64,000 bases of DNA, from the NCBI RefSeq assembly GCF_958979055.1, contig NC_084892.1, positions 23,524,001 to 23,588,000 of the forward strand. Reading direction: 5' to 3'. The translations under genes and the position numbers were made by a program. The DNA is from Alnus glutinosa. Its lineage: Eukaryota > Streptophyta > Magnoliopsida > Fagales > Betulaceae. Shown piece after piece: positions 33,012-44,077 of this stretch. Position 1 is the stretch's first letter; each line of letters starts with the position of its first letter. The notes under the pieces are model-generated. The model had not been told where the DNA came from. It saw only the letters and a program-made list of their open reading frames with translations, and did no database searches.

Positions 33012-33019
33012 TATAAATA
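33012..33019 (+). promoter_or_regulatory. TATA box for the antisense gene
   Basis: TATAAATA lies 112 bp upstream of the ATG at 33124. It is followed by a pyrimidine-rich leader (33045-33105). Spacing and context fit a Pol II promoter that drives transcription opposite to the retrotransposon genome. Confidence 0.55.
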
Positions 33020-34275
33020 TCTTCTTTCGGTCGCAATTCCAGTCATCTCTTCCATTGTTTCTCTCTATTTCTACCCTTCCATCTCTTCGATATTCCCTCC
33101 CCTTTGCTTCCTTTGAAACCCTCATGGCCATCACTCGCAGAGGGGATCCGGTGACCAGAGGTCGTGCTAGCACCCCTGAAGAACCCATTCCGTTGGCCGT
33201 AGTCCCCCCTTCGAACGTCAGACCTGGAGCTGTTCGCTTGGTACCCCCGGAAGACCGGGTGGAATCAACTTGGTTGGCGAGTCATAAGGCGACTCTCCGG
33301 AGGGCCTACGACATCGGCCCGTCTGTCAACATTTTCTTCCAGGAACCTGGATCCCTGGGAATAGCTGGGGGTGAAGTTACCTTAACAGAGCGAATGCTCA
33401 TGGCGGGGGTGCGGCTCCCATTCCCGAAAATCGTACGCGAAGTGTGCTCGTTCTTAGGAGTAGCCCCCAGCCAGATCGCCACTAACTGCTGGAGGTACGT
33501 GGTTGCCTCGTCCATCCTGTGGCGACAAGTCCTCGGAACTGAGATGGATGCCGCTTAGTTCTTCAGCATTTACCGCCCCTCTACCAAAGATGGGGTCGTC
33601 GAACTGCGAGTACGCCAAGATCCGATGTTTATCTACCTTGACCAGCGCAAGTACGGAAACAATAAGGGTTGGAGGCAGCAATTCTTCCGAGTTTCCGGAG
33701 AGTGGGAGTGCCCTTCCCACTTCACCCTCCCGGACTCCAAAAGGGTTCCAATAGAATGGAGGCCACTGGTGGACGATTTGCGGATCCTGCCCACCTTGAG
33801 TATCGTAAAAGTCAAAGAGGTCAATGAGATGCTCTCCTTCTCGGCGAGGGCAGTCCAGGCATCAATCAACTTCGAGAATCTCGTCTCGGTCCGTAGCTTG
33901 AACGAGTGTTTCGGATACCAGATCCCGGAGCGCAAAGTGACCTTGGATAAGAGGGGAGCTCCGATATCCGGGTGGTTCGTAACAACCAGCAGGCCCATTC
34001 CGGGCAAGGTCCCAAAGAAGGCCGCTCAAAGAGGGAGCACCTTAGGCAGCCCCTCGGGGAAGCAGGCCGAACACTCTTCAAGGAGGATGCGGGCCTCGAA
34101 GGTTCACAAAGCACAAACCACAAACCCCGGCCCTCCGAACTTCCGAGGCTTCCCCGGAAGGGCTCTCCACTGACTCGTCGATCGATTCCGACGACATCGT
34201 TATGAGGGAAATCGACGAAGTAGCTAAAGCCTCGACGGAAAGGGATGAGGGGTATTCCTCTCCAGCCGTGACAAT

Positions 34276-35989
34276 TGATGTGTGTTTTAAATAGTACTCG
34301 CAAGTGCACAAATCGTTTTACAATATAGTGTTATGCAAGTGCGAGGTCGATCCCACAGGGAATTGTGTTGCGAAAATTAATCTCTATTCAAACTAATCCT
34401 ATTTTAACCTAGTTTCAAATTTAGGGGTTTTTGATAAAAGAAAACATAAACAAAAATAATGAAAATAAAGGGGTCTAGGGTTTTGGAATCCACACTCACC
34501 AAATCACAACAACCTAATCTCATGCTCATCACACATAATTTGAGGTTCTCACATACAAATCTTAGGTATGCTCTACATTGCTTCAAAAATCATTTAAATC
34601 ATTCAATGAATCCGTTCATTGCACAAATCACAAAATATATTAGGATTAAACCAAATCATCAAATGTATTAGTCGAACGAAACACAATGAATATCCAATGT
34701 TTTGATAGATGAAAAACCAAGCAATCGATTTAATGAAACTTATTCCACATCATCTCTTGTATCTGGAAACCACAAGAGATATCAAAACATCATTTCAAAA
34801 ATCGAAGTAGAACAATGAGAAATCAAGACCCATAAACTCAAATAGCATAAACAAGCATGAAACTCAGTTTCTCTTCAATGGTGAGGTTTCATCCTCAACC
34901 CTAAACGAAAATATTAGCTACCCCATGATAAAATAACTACAACCTAAAACATTAAATTAAAAGCATAAAAACTAAACACTTACAAATGAAAAATGGAAGA
35001 ACAACTAGAAGAGAGACTTGGTGCGTGAGGGCTGTGCCCCATTCCACACACCCCTTCCTTCTCCCTTTTTTTTCTCTTTTTTCTCCCCTTTTATTTCTCA
35101 TTCTGCCGGTTGGGGAAGGGAAGCAAACATGCATGTTCCCACGTGATGTTGCTGTCCACTTGCTGCAGGTTGGGGTGAAAGTGCTGCTGTCCAGCAGGTT
35201 TGGTGCCAGGTGGCGTGGAGATGAGCTGCAGGTGCTGTTATCCAAGCTGTCAAGTGCTGCAGAATGCTGTCTAGAAGTTGCAGGTTGCTGCAGGAGCTGC
35301 AGGTGCTGCTGTCCAAGCTGTCAAGTGCTGCAGAGTGCTGTCCAAGTGCTGCAGAATGCTGTCCAGAAGTTGCAGGTCACATGTATGTGCTGCTTTGGAG
35401 GATGGTGCAGGTCACATGTATGTGCTGCTAGGCGTGGACTGCTGCATAGAGAGAAGGTGCCGTGTGGTTTGTTGTTTGCAGAAGCTGTCTAAGTAGTTGG
35501 AGATGTGCTGCCAAGCATGGAGAAGCTGTCCAGCAATTGCAAGTACTGTCCAGGTGAAAACAAATGTGCTGCCCAGCTTTGGAGAGACAAGGAATGAGGC
35601 AAAAATAAATAAATAAATAAGAGAGATGGACCAACTTCTGGATTTTCGAGATGTTCCAACAACTAAAATTAAAACAGCCATATCTTTTTGTATGTATCTC
35701 CAAACGGGCTGAAACTTGTTGGGTTGGAAAGCTGACATCTTGAACTTCAATTTAGACCTAAGAAACTCTCAAAACGGATAGCATTTGGTCTTGACATGAT
35801 AAGTCTAAATCTAGTAGTCTGCTGCATCCGAATTTCCTTGTATTTTGCTTGAATTATATCCTTTCTCTCTTATTGTCCTACAAAACATAAAAAACACTAA
35901 AACTAACCAAAGCATCAGAAAATAACAAAGCTAAAGGTTTAACTAATGTAAATTAAGGGGTCCAAATATGCACTTTTTGGCACTCATCA
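34276..35989. mobile_element. Solo LTR inserted in the antisense gene
   Basis: It is 1714 bp, starts TGATGTG and ends CTCATCA, flanked by the 5-bp duplication ACAAT (34271-34275 and 35990-35994). No internal domain, primer site or second LTR is present, so it is a solo LTR left by recombination between two LTRs. Early blocks (TAGTACTCGCAAGTGCAC, GCGAGGTCGATCCCACAGGG) are of a type common in plant gypsy LTRs. It is younger than the Tat-like element it sits in. Confidence 0.85.
35155..35480. repeat. Degenerate minisatellite in the solo LTR
   Basis: Short units of the type GCTGCAGGTGCTG, TGTCCAAGCTGTCAAGTGCT and GCAGAATGCTGTCCAGAAGT recur about eight times with irregular spacing. Two copies of CAGGTCACATGTATGTGCTG lie at about 35373 and 35408. 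The long open frames here (34986-35492 and minus-strand ones) result from the repeat and are not genes. Confidence 0.65.
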
Positions 35990-38162
35990 ACAATCCTTCC
36001 TGGGGACCTTCGGGCGGGACCTTTCTCCCCCGGCCTCAGCGCTCGTTCACCTCCTGCTTCCTTTGAAGACTTTACTGAGGAAACGGATATTGCCGCTTTT
36101 ACCGAAGTGGTCGGGCGTTCGGCGGCTTCTCCGGCCGTGAAAGATCCTCTTCCCCAACCTGTGGGGGGCCCATCTACCCAGCATGGGACCTCTTCGCTCA
36201 AGCATAAGGGAAAAATGGCCGCCTCGGAGACCGATGAGGGCCCTGAGCACAAGAGGCTTCAGGCCCTCCGGGACAGCAAATCTATGGTCGGCCGGATTCT
36301 AGCGATGGCCAAGGTTTACTCTCCTCCAAGCGGCCGGAATCCCCCAATTACTGCCTCTCCTCCAGAACTCGCTGCGCCCATGCACTCTCCGGACGATCCG
36401 GTCGCTCGCTCGAAGGCCGGACTGACCACCGGTGCCGATAGTGTTAGAAGAGAGGAAGTACTTCTCAGTAAATCACTAACCTCTTCCTCGCTGGGAGAGG
36501 ATCAAGACAACTTCTCTCAAGAGTTCAATCGGTTACAAGAAGAGGTGGCTTCCGAGAGAGAGGCGCTCGAGCGGGCTTCATCGGTGCCCATTTTACCCAT
36601 GAGGCCTAAGTCCCTAGCTCCGATCTCCGCCCGCGCGGTTCCCGGAACTTCTACCTCAGCCCCTCTGACAACCCCTCTTCAAACTGGCCGGCGGTCTAAC
36701 TTCCAGATCGAAGGGTTGATAGGCTGTCCTCTGGAAGCTTTGAGCTCGCTGGTTACCCCGGAACACATTCCCCAGTTCGGTCAGCTCCCAGGGGAGGACT
36801 ACGCGGAGCAACTCACCGGAAAGATCCTCTAGGTACATATTTAATCTGACAATCCTTATTTAGATAGTACTTTATTTCCCGTTTTCATTTATACATTAAT
36901 GCACTCGTCATTCCTGTTTAGTTTGCTGTGGACTTAGCCACATCATGGAGAAGTCTCCGAGATTCCAAACAGGGTCAGCCTGAATCCATCCAGGCTTTGA
37001 AAGCTCGCGTTGAGGAGTTGGAAGAGGCATCCAGGGAGCAAAGGAGAGCCTTGGCCGAATCCGAAAAGCATCGGCTCAAGCTTCAGAAGTTGTCTGAGCT
37101 CAGGGAGAGTACACTGCAGAGCACCCTGAACAACTGTGAAAGGATGGTCAAGGACATGGAGGTTTTGGAGGATAGAGTGTCCTCGACCCAAACTCGCTTG
37201 AAGGCCGCTCTGTCTGAAAAGGTCAAACTAGAGGCTACACTGGAGGTCGAACTTCAGTCTTCTGGCTCTTTGAGGGCGACCATCCAGTCTCTGCAAGCTG
37301 AAAATTCGGCATTGAAGTCCGAGCTGCAGTTAACCCAGGCGGCTAGGGATCAAGCCTTGTCCGAGAAGGAAAAGCTCTCTGAAGAGAGGGATCAGGCATT
37401 GTCTGAGAAGGGTGTGGCGCTTACTGCTAGGGACCAAGCCAGGTCGGAACTCGAACAAGCCATTGCTGATAAGAAGGGGGCTATCGATCTTCAGATCAGC
37501 GCACTCGAGGAAAGAAAAGAGGCAGTGGAGAGGATTGAAGAGCTCCATCTCCGAGTGGTCGAACTCACGAGGGAACTCTCTCAAGTTCCAGAACTCCGTG
37601 ACTCATCGTGGGCCGTGGGTTTCAACTGGGGGTTTGAGCATTATAGAAGCGTGGCTAAAAGCGCCCCACCCGACGATGAGTCCTTCAAAGATCTTGATAT
37701 CGGCACCATCCAGATTCCGGACGCCGCATTAGAGACCATGGCCAGATTAGGAGTTGAGCAGTTCCCACATGTATCCGACTGGAGTCAAAAATCCTCGCAA
37801 CCTGTTCCGGCCGGAACCTCGGACTCCGGGTCTACCTCATCCGCGTCCGCAACAGCACCATCTCCGGTGAGAGGGGACGCTCGTCTAGCGGGAAAAGAGG
37901 CGCCTTCTTCTAGCAATGCCCCTGACAACCATTTTCTCTTGTTTTGGCTCATAATATCTACTGAACTTTCAGTGTACGATTTTATCTTTTTGTAAAAATC
38001 AAAATGGAAATGAATGCTTCACTTAACGCCACCATTAATGGCCATCTTATCTAATCTTACCACATTAATGGCAATCGGCCGAAATTCATTTCCACTCCAG
38101 CTTTCCAGAGTTAGGTGTACCAGTCACCGGGGAAATCGTGGACGCATTAAACAACCCTGTGT

Positions 38163-38316
38163 GCATATATACATACCCAAACTCCCCTCGTCAATCACAC
38201 TTCCACTCTAAATTCTCGCATTCAATTTCTCTCACTAGAAGTCATAATGTTCCTGCGTCCTCGGGACTTAGGCATAAAGCCACGGGTTCTCAACTTCTGC
38301 ACTTTCGTTAACTTGG
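38163..38316 (+). other. Possible second promoter-like segment in the Tat-like element
   Basis: ATATATACATA at 38165-38175 is followed by a pyrimidine/adenine-rich leader and an ATG at 38248. That frame closes after about 25 codons. I list it only as a promoter-like sequence next to the 126-bp repeats. Confidence 0.25.
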
Positions 38317-38397
38317 ATGTGTGATCTTCGGCTTTATTTGGTAAGGAAGGTGCGATCTCCGGCTTTATGCCGGAGAGATTTTCTTCACTCATCATGC

Positions 38398-38775
38398 CCG
38401 GCCATAAGTCGCCGCCCTTACGATGGGCTCCTCTCGATGGAGACGCTGGCGGGGAGGGAAGATAAGACCTCATCTCCTCACCAGTCCCCGGCCGGGGGAA
38501 CCCAGCTGTTCAAAGTAGCGAGACCGGCCATGAGTCGCCGCCCTTACGATGGGCTCCTCTCAATGGAGACGCTGGCGGGGAGGGAAGATGAGACCTCATC
38601 TCCTCACCAGTCCCCGACTGGGGGAACCCAGCTGTTCAAAGTAGCGAGACCGGCCATGAGTCGCCGTCCTTATGATGGGCTCCTCTCGATGGAGACGCTG
38701 GCGGGGAGGGAAGATGAGACCTCATCTCCTCACCAGTCCCCGGCCGGGGGAACCCAGCTATTCAAAGTAGCGAGA
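38398..38775 (+). repeat. Three tandem 126-bp repeats
   Basis: Units start at 38398, 38524 and 38650 and differ at only a few positions. Because 126 is a multiple of three, a plus-strand frame (38317-38964) stays open and encodes the same 42-residue block three times (RPAMSRRPYDGLLSMETLAG... in each). There is no recognised domain. Tandem repeats in this place are usual for the Tat lineage, so the open frame is probably a by-product. Confidence 0.85.
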
Positions 38776-39130
38776 CCGGGCACCTGTTGCTATATGACGC
38801 ACATCCGTGTATGCTGGCGCCAATATTCCGTAATGCGTACTTATGTATTTTACACAAGCTTGTTCTCTTTCTATTATCTATTTTTACATTCTCCATTAAA
38901 GATTGTTCTTCTGTTATTTTCGGACATTGATTTCCACTTTCAGTTGACACAGCTAAATAAATAAAAATATATGAACGTCACAGGGAGCTTACCGCTCATC
39001 TCGCAAATTTTGAAACACGGTATAATGATATCACTGCTTGGCGGGTTCCTTACCCCCCCAAATCCATCCGGCCTGATGGAAAAGGGACGGAGGGATTTGT
39101 AACAATAAAAATGCAATCCTTTGTCCCAAA

Positions 39131-39792
39131 CCGGTAGTTTCCTCACCCCCTGCCCTAAAGCAGGAGAGGTGCCAAGTCCGATGTCGGACATCCTCCCGTA
39201 ACTCCCCTGTTAAGGGCGGGCTCCACGTCACCCCCCTGTCTTGAACCAGGAGGGGTGCCAAGTCCGAGGTCGGACATTCTCCCGTAACTCCCCTGTTAAG
39301 GGCGGGCTCCACGTAACACCCTGTCCTGAACCAGGAGGGGTGCCAAGTCTGAGGTCAGACATTCTCCTGTAACTCCCCTGTTAAGGGCGGGCTCCACGTA
39401 ACCTCCCTGTCCTGAACCAGGAGGGGTGCCAAGTCCGAGGTCAGACATTCTCCCGTAACTCCCCTGTTAAGGGCGGGCTCCACGTAACCCCCTGTCTTGA
39501 ACCAGGAGGGGTGCCAAGTCCAAGGTCGGACATTCTCCCGTAACTCCCCTGTTAAGGGCAGGCTCCACGTCACCCCACTGTCCTGAACCAGTAGGGTTGC
39601 CAAGTCCGAGGTTGGACATTCTCCCGTAACTCCCTTGTTAAGGGTGGGCTCCACGTCACCCCCTATCCTGAACCAGGAGGGGTACCAAGTCCGAGGTCGG
39701 ACATTCTCCCGTAACTCCCCTGTTAAGGGCGGGCTCCACGTAACCCCCTGTCCTGAACCAGGAGGGGTGCCAAGTCCAAGGTCGAACATTCT
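39131..39792. repeat. Tandem 85/86-bp repeat array, nearly eight copies
   Basis: The anchor GTAACTCCCCTGTTAAGGGC starts at 39198, 39284, 39369, 39455, 39540, 39626 and 39711, giving alternating 86/85-bp spacing, with partial copies at both ends. Each unit has an inverted part (CCTGTTAAGGGCGGG and GGAGGGGTGCC). It lies between integrase and the antisense gene, the hypervariable 3' region where Tat elements carry satellite-like arrays. Pro/Gly-rich minus-strand frames through it are not genes. Confidence 0.92.
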
Positions 39793-39848
39793 AATGGTTT
39801 GCCTTAACGCAGTTGAGTAAGAAAGGTTAGTTTACAGGAACAAAAATC

Positions 39849-41736
39849 TTAAAAGTAGTATTTTTTAAGATGGTCTACATTCCAAGCCCTCGGCACTGCT
39901 TTTCCTTGCCCTGTGGCCAAGCAGTAGGCCCCGTTCTTGCTGGAGCTAACTATTCGGTAAGGCCCCTCCCATTTCGGGCCCAGCTTTCCATCGGCCGGTT
40001 CTCGAGTCATCAGATTGACCTTCCGTAGGACCCAGTCACCAACTTTGAATTCCCGGGGTTTAACCTTTTTATCATAATACCTGGCCACACAGCTCTGATA
40101 GGCGGCACAGGCTGCGCGGGCATCTTCACGTCTTTCCTGCAACAAATCCAAATGCAGACTTGCTCCTTCTTCATTCAACCCCGGATTATAATGGGCCACT
40201 CTAAAGCTTGGCGATCCCACTTCCACAGGAATTACCGCTTCCATTCCATAGGTTAGAGCAAATGGGGTTTCCCCTGTAGCAGTTCTGACTGTAGTACGAT
40301 AGGACCAGAGTACTTCTGGGAGATATTCAACCCAGGCTCCTTTTTTTCCGGCCGAGCTTCTTCTTTAGCATCTGGATCAGTGTCTTGTTAGTGGCCTCTA
40401 CCTGGCCGTTGGACTTAGGAAACACAGGGGTTGAGAAGCTTTTTCTTATGCCCAGTTCGGCACACCATTCCCAGAAACGGTCACAATCAAACTGCTTTCC
40501 ATTATCGGTCACCATAGCATATGGGATACCGAATCTGCACACAATTGATTTCCACAGGAATTTGATGACATTTTCAGTTGTGATTGCGGCCAGTGCCTCG
40601 GCCTCGGCCCATTTGGTGAAGTAATCGACCGCGACCACCACAAACTTCCGGTTACCTTTGCCCGGAGGCATTGGGCCGACAATGTCGACCCCCCATTTGG
40701 CGAACGGCCACGGCGAGGTAATCGAATGAAGATATTCTGGGGGACTATTTGATATGCGGGCAAATCTTTGACATGCGTCACAAGCCCTCACCAGCTCTGC
40801 CGCGTCCCTAATCATCGTCGGCCAATAGTACCCCGCCCTTATGACTTTGTTCGCCAATGCCTTAGATCCTGAATGATTTCCGCATACCCCGTGGTGTATC
40901 TCTCTCAAAACATAACTTGTATCCTCATCCGACAGACACTTCAAAAGGGGAAGAGAGTACCCACGCCTATACAGGGTTCCTCCGACCAACACATAGCGAG
41001 CCGAGTTTTGAATGACTCTTTGAGCTTCCTCTTTCCTTGAGGGGAGCTCGCCCATTTTTAAATATTGAATAACCTCAGCCCCCCACTTAGGCTCCGCCTC
41101 GTTTAACTGCATCACTTCTCCAGTCGACGATATTGTCGGGCGAGCTTGGATCAGGATTTTGCAGCCTCCCACTGTTGCTGCCGGGTCAATCCCCGAACCG
41201 ATGCGCGAAAGAGTATCCGCCAGGCCGTTCTCCTCTCTGGGAACTTTAGTTAAAGCAACCTTATCAAAATATGGGTAGAATTGGCGCACCTTTTCGAGGT
41301 ACTGAGACATCCTCGGCTCCTGTGCGGCGTAACTTCCATTCACCTGCTCAACCACAACCCGCGAATCATTGCGGATCTCCAGGTTCATTATTCCCATTTC
41401 CCGCGCGATTTCCATGGCCGAGAGCACGGCCTCATATTCGGCCTCATTGTTCGTAGCAACAAAACCAAACTTAAGGGCGTACCTGAATTCTTCTCGATTG
41501 GGGCCCCAAAACACTATTCCAGCTCCACCTCTTCCACCCGCCGACGAATCGTCAACATAGACAATCCAAGTTGAGCTCTTCGGGAACCCCTTCGTGTCCG
41601 GACTTTCATTCATTTCTACTACAAAGTCCGCCAAAGCTTGTTCCTTTACGGCCGTCCGAGGGTGGTATTCAATATCGTACTGCCCTAATTCAATCGTCCA
41701 ATTGACTAGCCTTCCCGATAAATTCGGCTTTTGCAA
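39849..41736 (-). pseudogene. RNase H - integrase part of the Tat-like pol
   Basis: It starts in an RNase H-like region (VYVDDSSAGGRGGAG near 41560, NNEAEYEA, ENGLADTLSRIG). Next is the integrase zinc-binding HHCC segment (HHGVCGNHSG ... CDACQRFA) and a DDE core with WGVDIVGP, VTDNGKQF and NGQVEATNKT. The C-terminal GPKWEGPYRI chromatin/GPY module is at about 39930-39960. A frameshift near 40330-40345, at a run of T/A, separates core and C-terminus. The first residues come from a non-ATG codon since this is an internal part of the polyprotein. The second RNase H typical of Tat fits but was not formally tested. Confidence 0.85.
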
Positions 41737-42107
41737 TATTTTTCAGAGAGGATACTCTGTGAGCACCCGCACTGCATGCGCTTGGAAGTAGGGCCTTAAT
41801 CTTCGCGCCGAAATCACCAAAGCATATGCTAATTTCTCTATGCGCGGATATCGTTCCTCCGCCCCATGTAACACCTTGCTAGTAAAATATACCGGCCTCT
41901 ATCTGCCTGATTCCTCTCTCACCAACACCGAACTGACTGCGGTCCGGGAAACCGCGAGGTACAAATAGAGGATCTCTTAGCCTTCCCGATAAATTCGGCT
42001 TTTGCAATATTTTTCGGAGAGGATACTCTGTCTGCCTGATTCCTCTCTCACCAACACCGAACTGACTGCGGTTCGGGAAACCGCGAGGTACAAATAGAGA
42101 ATCTCTC
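41706..42107 (-). repeat. 272-bp tandem duplication with internal deletion at the RT/RNase H junction
   Basis: TAGCCTTCCCGATAAATTCG starts at 41706 and again at 41978. CTGCCTGATTCCTCTCTCAC occurs at about 41904 and 42031. The second copy lacks about 141 bp that the first has (about 41760-41900), with a TCTG match at the deletion joint. The result disrupts pol between RT and RNase H. Confidence 0.75.
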
Positions 42108-43165
42108 CTTCTACAGGGCGGCTCAGAAGTGGGGGATTGGCCAAGTAGGTTTTCAGCTCTCCGAAGGCTCTCTCACATTCTTCCGTCCAACTAATGGCTT
42201 TCTTCAAGACCTTAAAGAAAGGCAGGCATTTATTCGAAGATCGAGAAACAAAACGATTCAGCGCCGCTAACCTCCCCGTCAGCTGCTGCAGTTGTTTCGT
42301 TGTCCGAGGGGACGACATTTCTAGGATAGCCCTAACCTTGTCAGGATTTGCCTCGATTCCTCTCTGTGACACCATAAACCCTAAGAACTTTCCAGAGTCA
42401 ACACCGAAAGCACACTTCTGCGGGTTTAATTTCATGTGGTACTTGCGCAGGGTATCGAATGCCTCCACCAGATCCGCAACATGATTGCCCGAGGTCAAGC
42501 TTTAAACGAGCATGTCATCAACATACACCTCTATATTTTGCCCGATCTGGGTCTGGAACATCTTATTCACGAGCCTCTGATAGGTGGCTCCAGCGTTCTT
42601 CAGGCCGAACGGCATTATCGTGTAGCAGTATAGCCCTCGATCGGTCGTGAATGACGTTTTCTCCTGATCGTACTCTGCCGTATGTATCTGGTTATAACCG
42701 GAGAAGGCGTCCATAAAGCTCAACACCTCGTGTCCTGCCGTCGAATCAACGAGCTGATCTATCCAGGGAAGGGGAAAGCAATCTTTTCGGACAAGCTTTG
42801 TTGAGGTCCGTAAAATCCACACACATTCTCCATTTCCCATTCACTTTCTTTACTAACACCACATTAGCCAACCATTCCGGATAATCAACTTCTCGAATGA
42901 ATCCAGCTTCAAGTAATTTTCGTACCTCATCCGCAATTGCTTGGTTGCGCTTGGGGGCAAAAGTCCTTCTCCGTTGCTTCACCGGCCTGCAATTCCGATA
43001 GACATTCAACTGATGCTCGATGACCGAGGAGTCTATTCCCGGCATTTCATTGTGTTCCCAGGCGAAGACATCGACATGGCCTCGCAAAAACTCCACCAAC
43101 TTCTTCTTCTCAGCTTCCGGAAGTTGCGCTCCAACCCGAAGCTTCCGACCTTGGGGTCCAACCAC
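41977..43165 (-). pseudogene. Reverse transcriptase part of the Tat-like pol
   Basis: Blocks in order are EAGFIREVDYPEWLANVVLV, KKVNGKWRMCVDFTDLNKACP, LSFMDAFSGYNQI, IMPFGLKNAGATYQRLVNK and catalytic YVDD (42514-42525). The thumb and connection follow (KLNPQKCAFGV, GKFLGFMVS, QLTGRLAALNRFVSRS). A frameshift near 42795 and an in-frame TAA right after YVDDMLV (42499-42501) break it. Confidence 0.88.
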
Positions 43166-43246
43166 TACATCTTCTAAATCTCCGGTCGGACTCCTCGTCT
43201 GTAGTTGCTATTTGTCTAAGGGGCCCGCCCCTTCGTCAGGGCGTGC

Positions 43247-43891
43247 TCATTGGGAGGAATTCCCCAACGAAATATTATAACATTTGCGAGCTGCTTTCTG
43301 TTCTCCCCGGACTACTCCCACTCCATCTTCCGTCGAAAATTTCATGCTGAGGTGGGGTATCGACATTACTGCCTTCAACTCGGCTTGCGCTGTCCTTCCG
43401 AAAATAGCATTGTAAGCCGATGGTTGATCAACTAAAAGGAACTTTACCGGAATCGTTTTTTGCGCTGGGGGGTTCCCTAAGGTAACTTGCAGCTCAATCG
43501 ATCCCAAAGGCATCACCTGTTTCCCTGCGAATCCCACTAAAGGGAAATGGAAGGCAGAAACTTTCTCTCTACTAATCTTCATCAGATCAAAGACTGACTT
43601 ATACAGGATATCTGCGGAACTGCCATTATCCACCAAGACCCGATGTATCTTGTGATTCGCTATCACCATAGTCACCACCAATGCGTTCGAGTGGGGCAGA
43701 TAAACCCCTTCATAATCCTCATCCGAGAAGGTGATAGCCAACTTCTCTCGATTCGTAGTTTTCACCGGCCTTGCGACCGAATAGATGGACACTTCCCTCA
43801 TTTCTCTTGCATAAGATCTACGAGCCCAATAGGTTTCGCCCCCTCCTCCAAAGCCTCCAGCTATGGTCTGAATCTCGGGGAAGTCCCCCAA
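43247..43891 (-). pseudogene. Aspartic protease part of the Tat-like polyprotein
   Basis: It has the retropepsin motif LVDNGSSADIL with the catalytic Asp at about 43628-43630, followed by an ILYK..FDLMKIS region and FLLVDQPSAYNAIFGR typical of gypsy proteases. It is in the same frame as gag, separated by a TAA at 44078-44080. A TGA at 43247-43249 and a TAG about 36 bp further interrupt the link to RT in the same frame. Confidence 0.85.
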
Positions 43892-44077
43892 TCCATCCTG
43901 TCGCCCACGTCTCCTGCTCCGTTCTTGTTGGGGCGCCCTTTCCGCCTGAAAGTTGCCGTCGGGTTGTCGAGCCGGCCTCCTTTCTCGACGATACGGTGGC
44001 CTCCCCGTACGTGTGTCTCGTCTGGACGAACCCTGATCTCCGGTCGACCTGTCCGGCCGGTGTTTAGCCGTTAGATC

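Larger units (their letters stand above)
33124..37995 (+). pseudogene. Antisense accessory gene of the Tat-like element (putative 'gypsy type transposon' protein), broken
   Basis: Read opposite to gag-pol. The N-terminal part starts at ATG 33124 (MAITRRGDPVTRG) and contains FPKIVREVCSFLGVAPSQIA and a NCWRYVVASS block. These resemble the plant 'putative gypsy type transposon' domain (Pfam Transposase_28, from memory). The frame goes through a TAG at 33556-33558 and shifts near 34100. It is interrupted by the solo LTR 34276-35989 and resumes at 35995 with a low-complexity Pro/Ser part. A TAG at 36830-36832 sits on a GT donor. An 89-bp intron (36833-36921) fits, with phase kept. The last exon (36922-37995) encodes about 200 residues of coiled coil rich in Gln/Glu/Arg (repeat ARDQALSEKEK), then a GFNWGFEHY segment and a Ser-rich tail. 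Its function is unknown, and it is not expressible now. Confidence 0.7.

Noticed and set aside
32812..33123. Earlier in-frame start for the antisense gene
   Set aside because: It lies upstream of the TATAAATA at 33012, and codon use before 33124 is not coding-like. ATG 33124 fits the promoter spacing.
34986..35492. 168-codon open frame
   Set aside because: It lies wholly in the solo LTR and is produced by the GCTGCAGG-type minisatellite.
38398..38775. CRISPR-like regular repeats
   Set aside because: The units are directly adjacent with no spacers, and this is a plant genome.
38317..38964. 215-codon open frame as a gene
   Set aside because: Most of it is the 126-bp tandem repeat. No start context or domain supports a protein, so it is kept as a repeat finding only.
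39031..39789. Pro/Gly-rich minus-strand frames
   Set aside because: They are read-through of the 85/86-bp tandem array.
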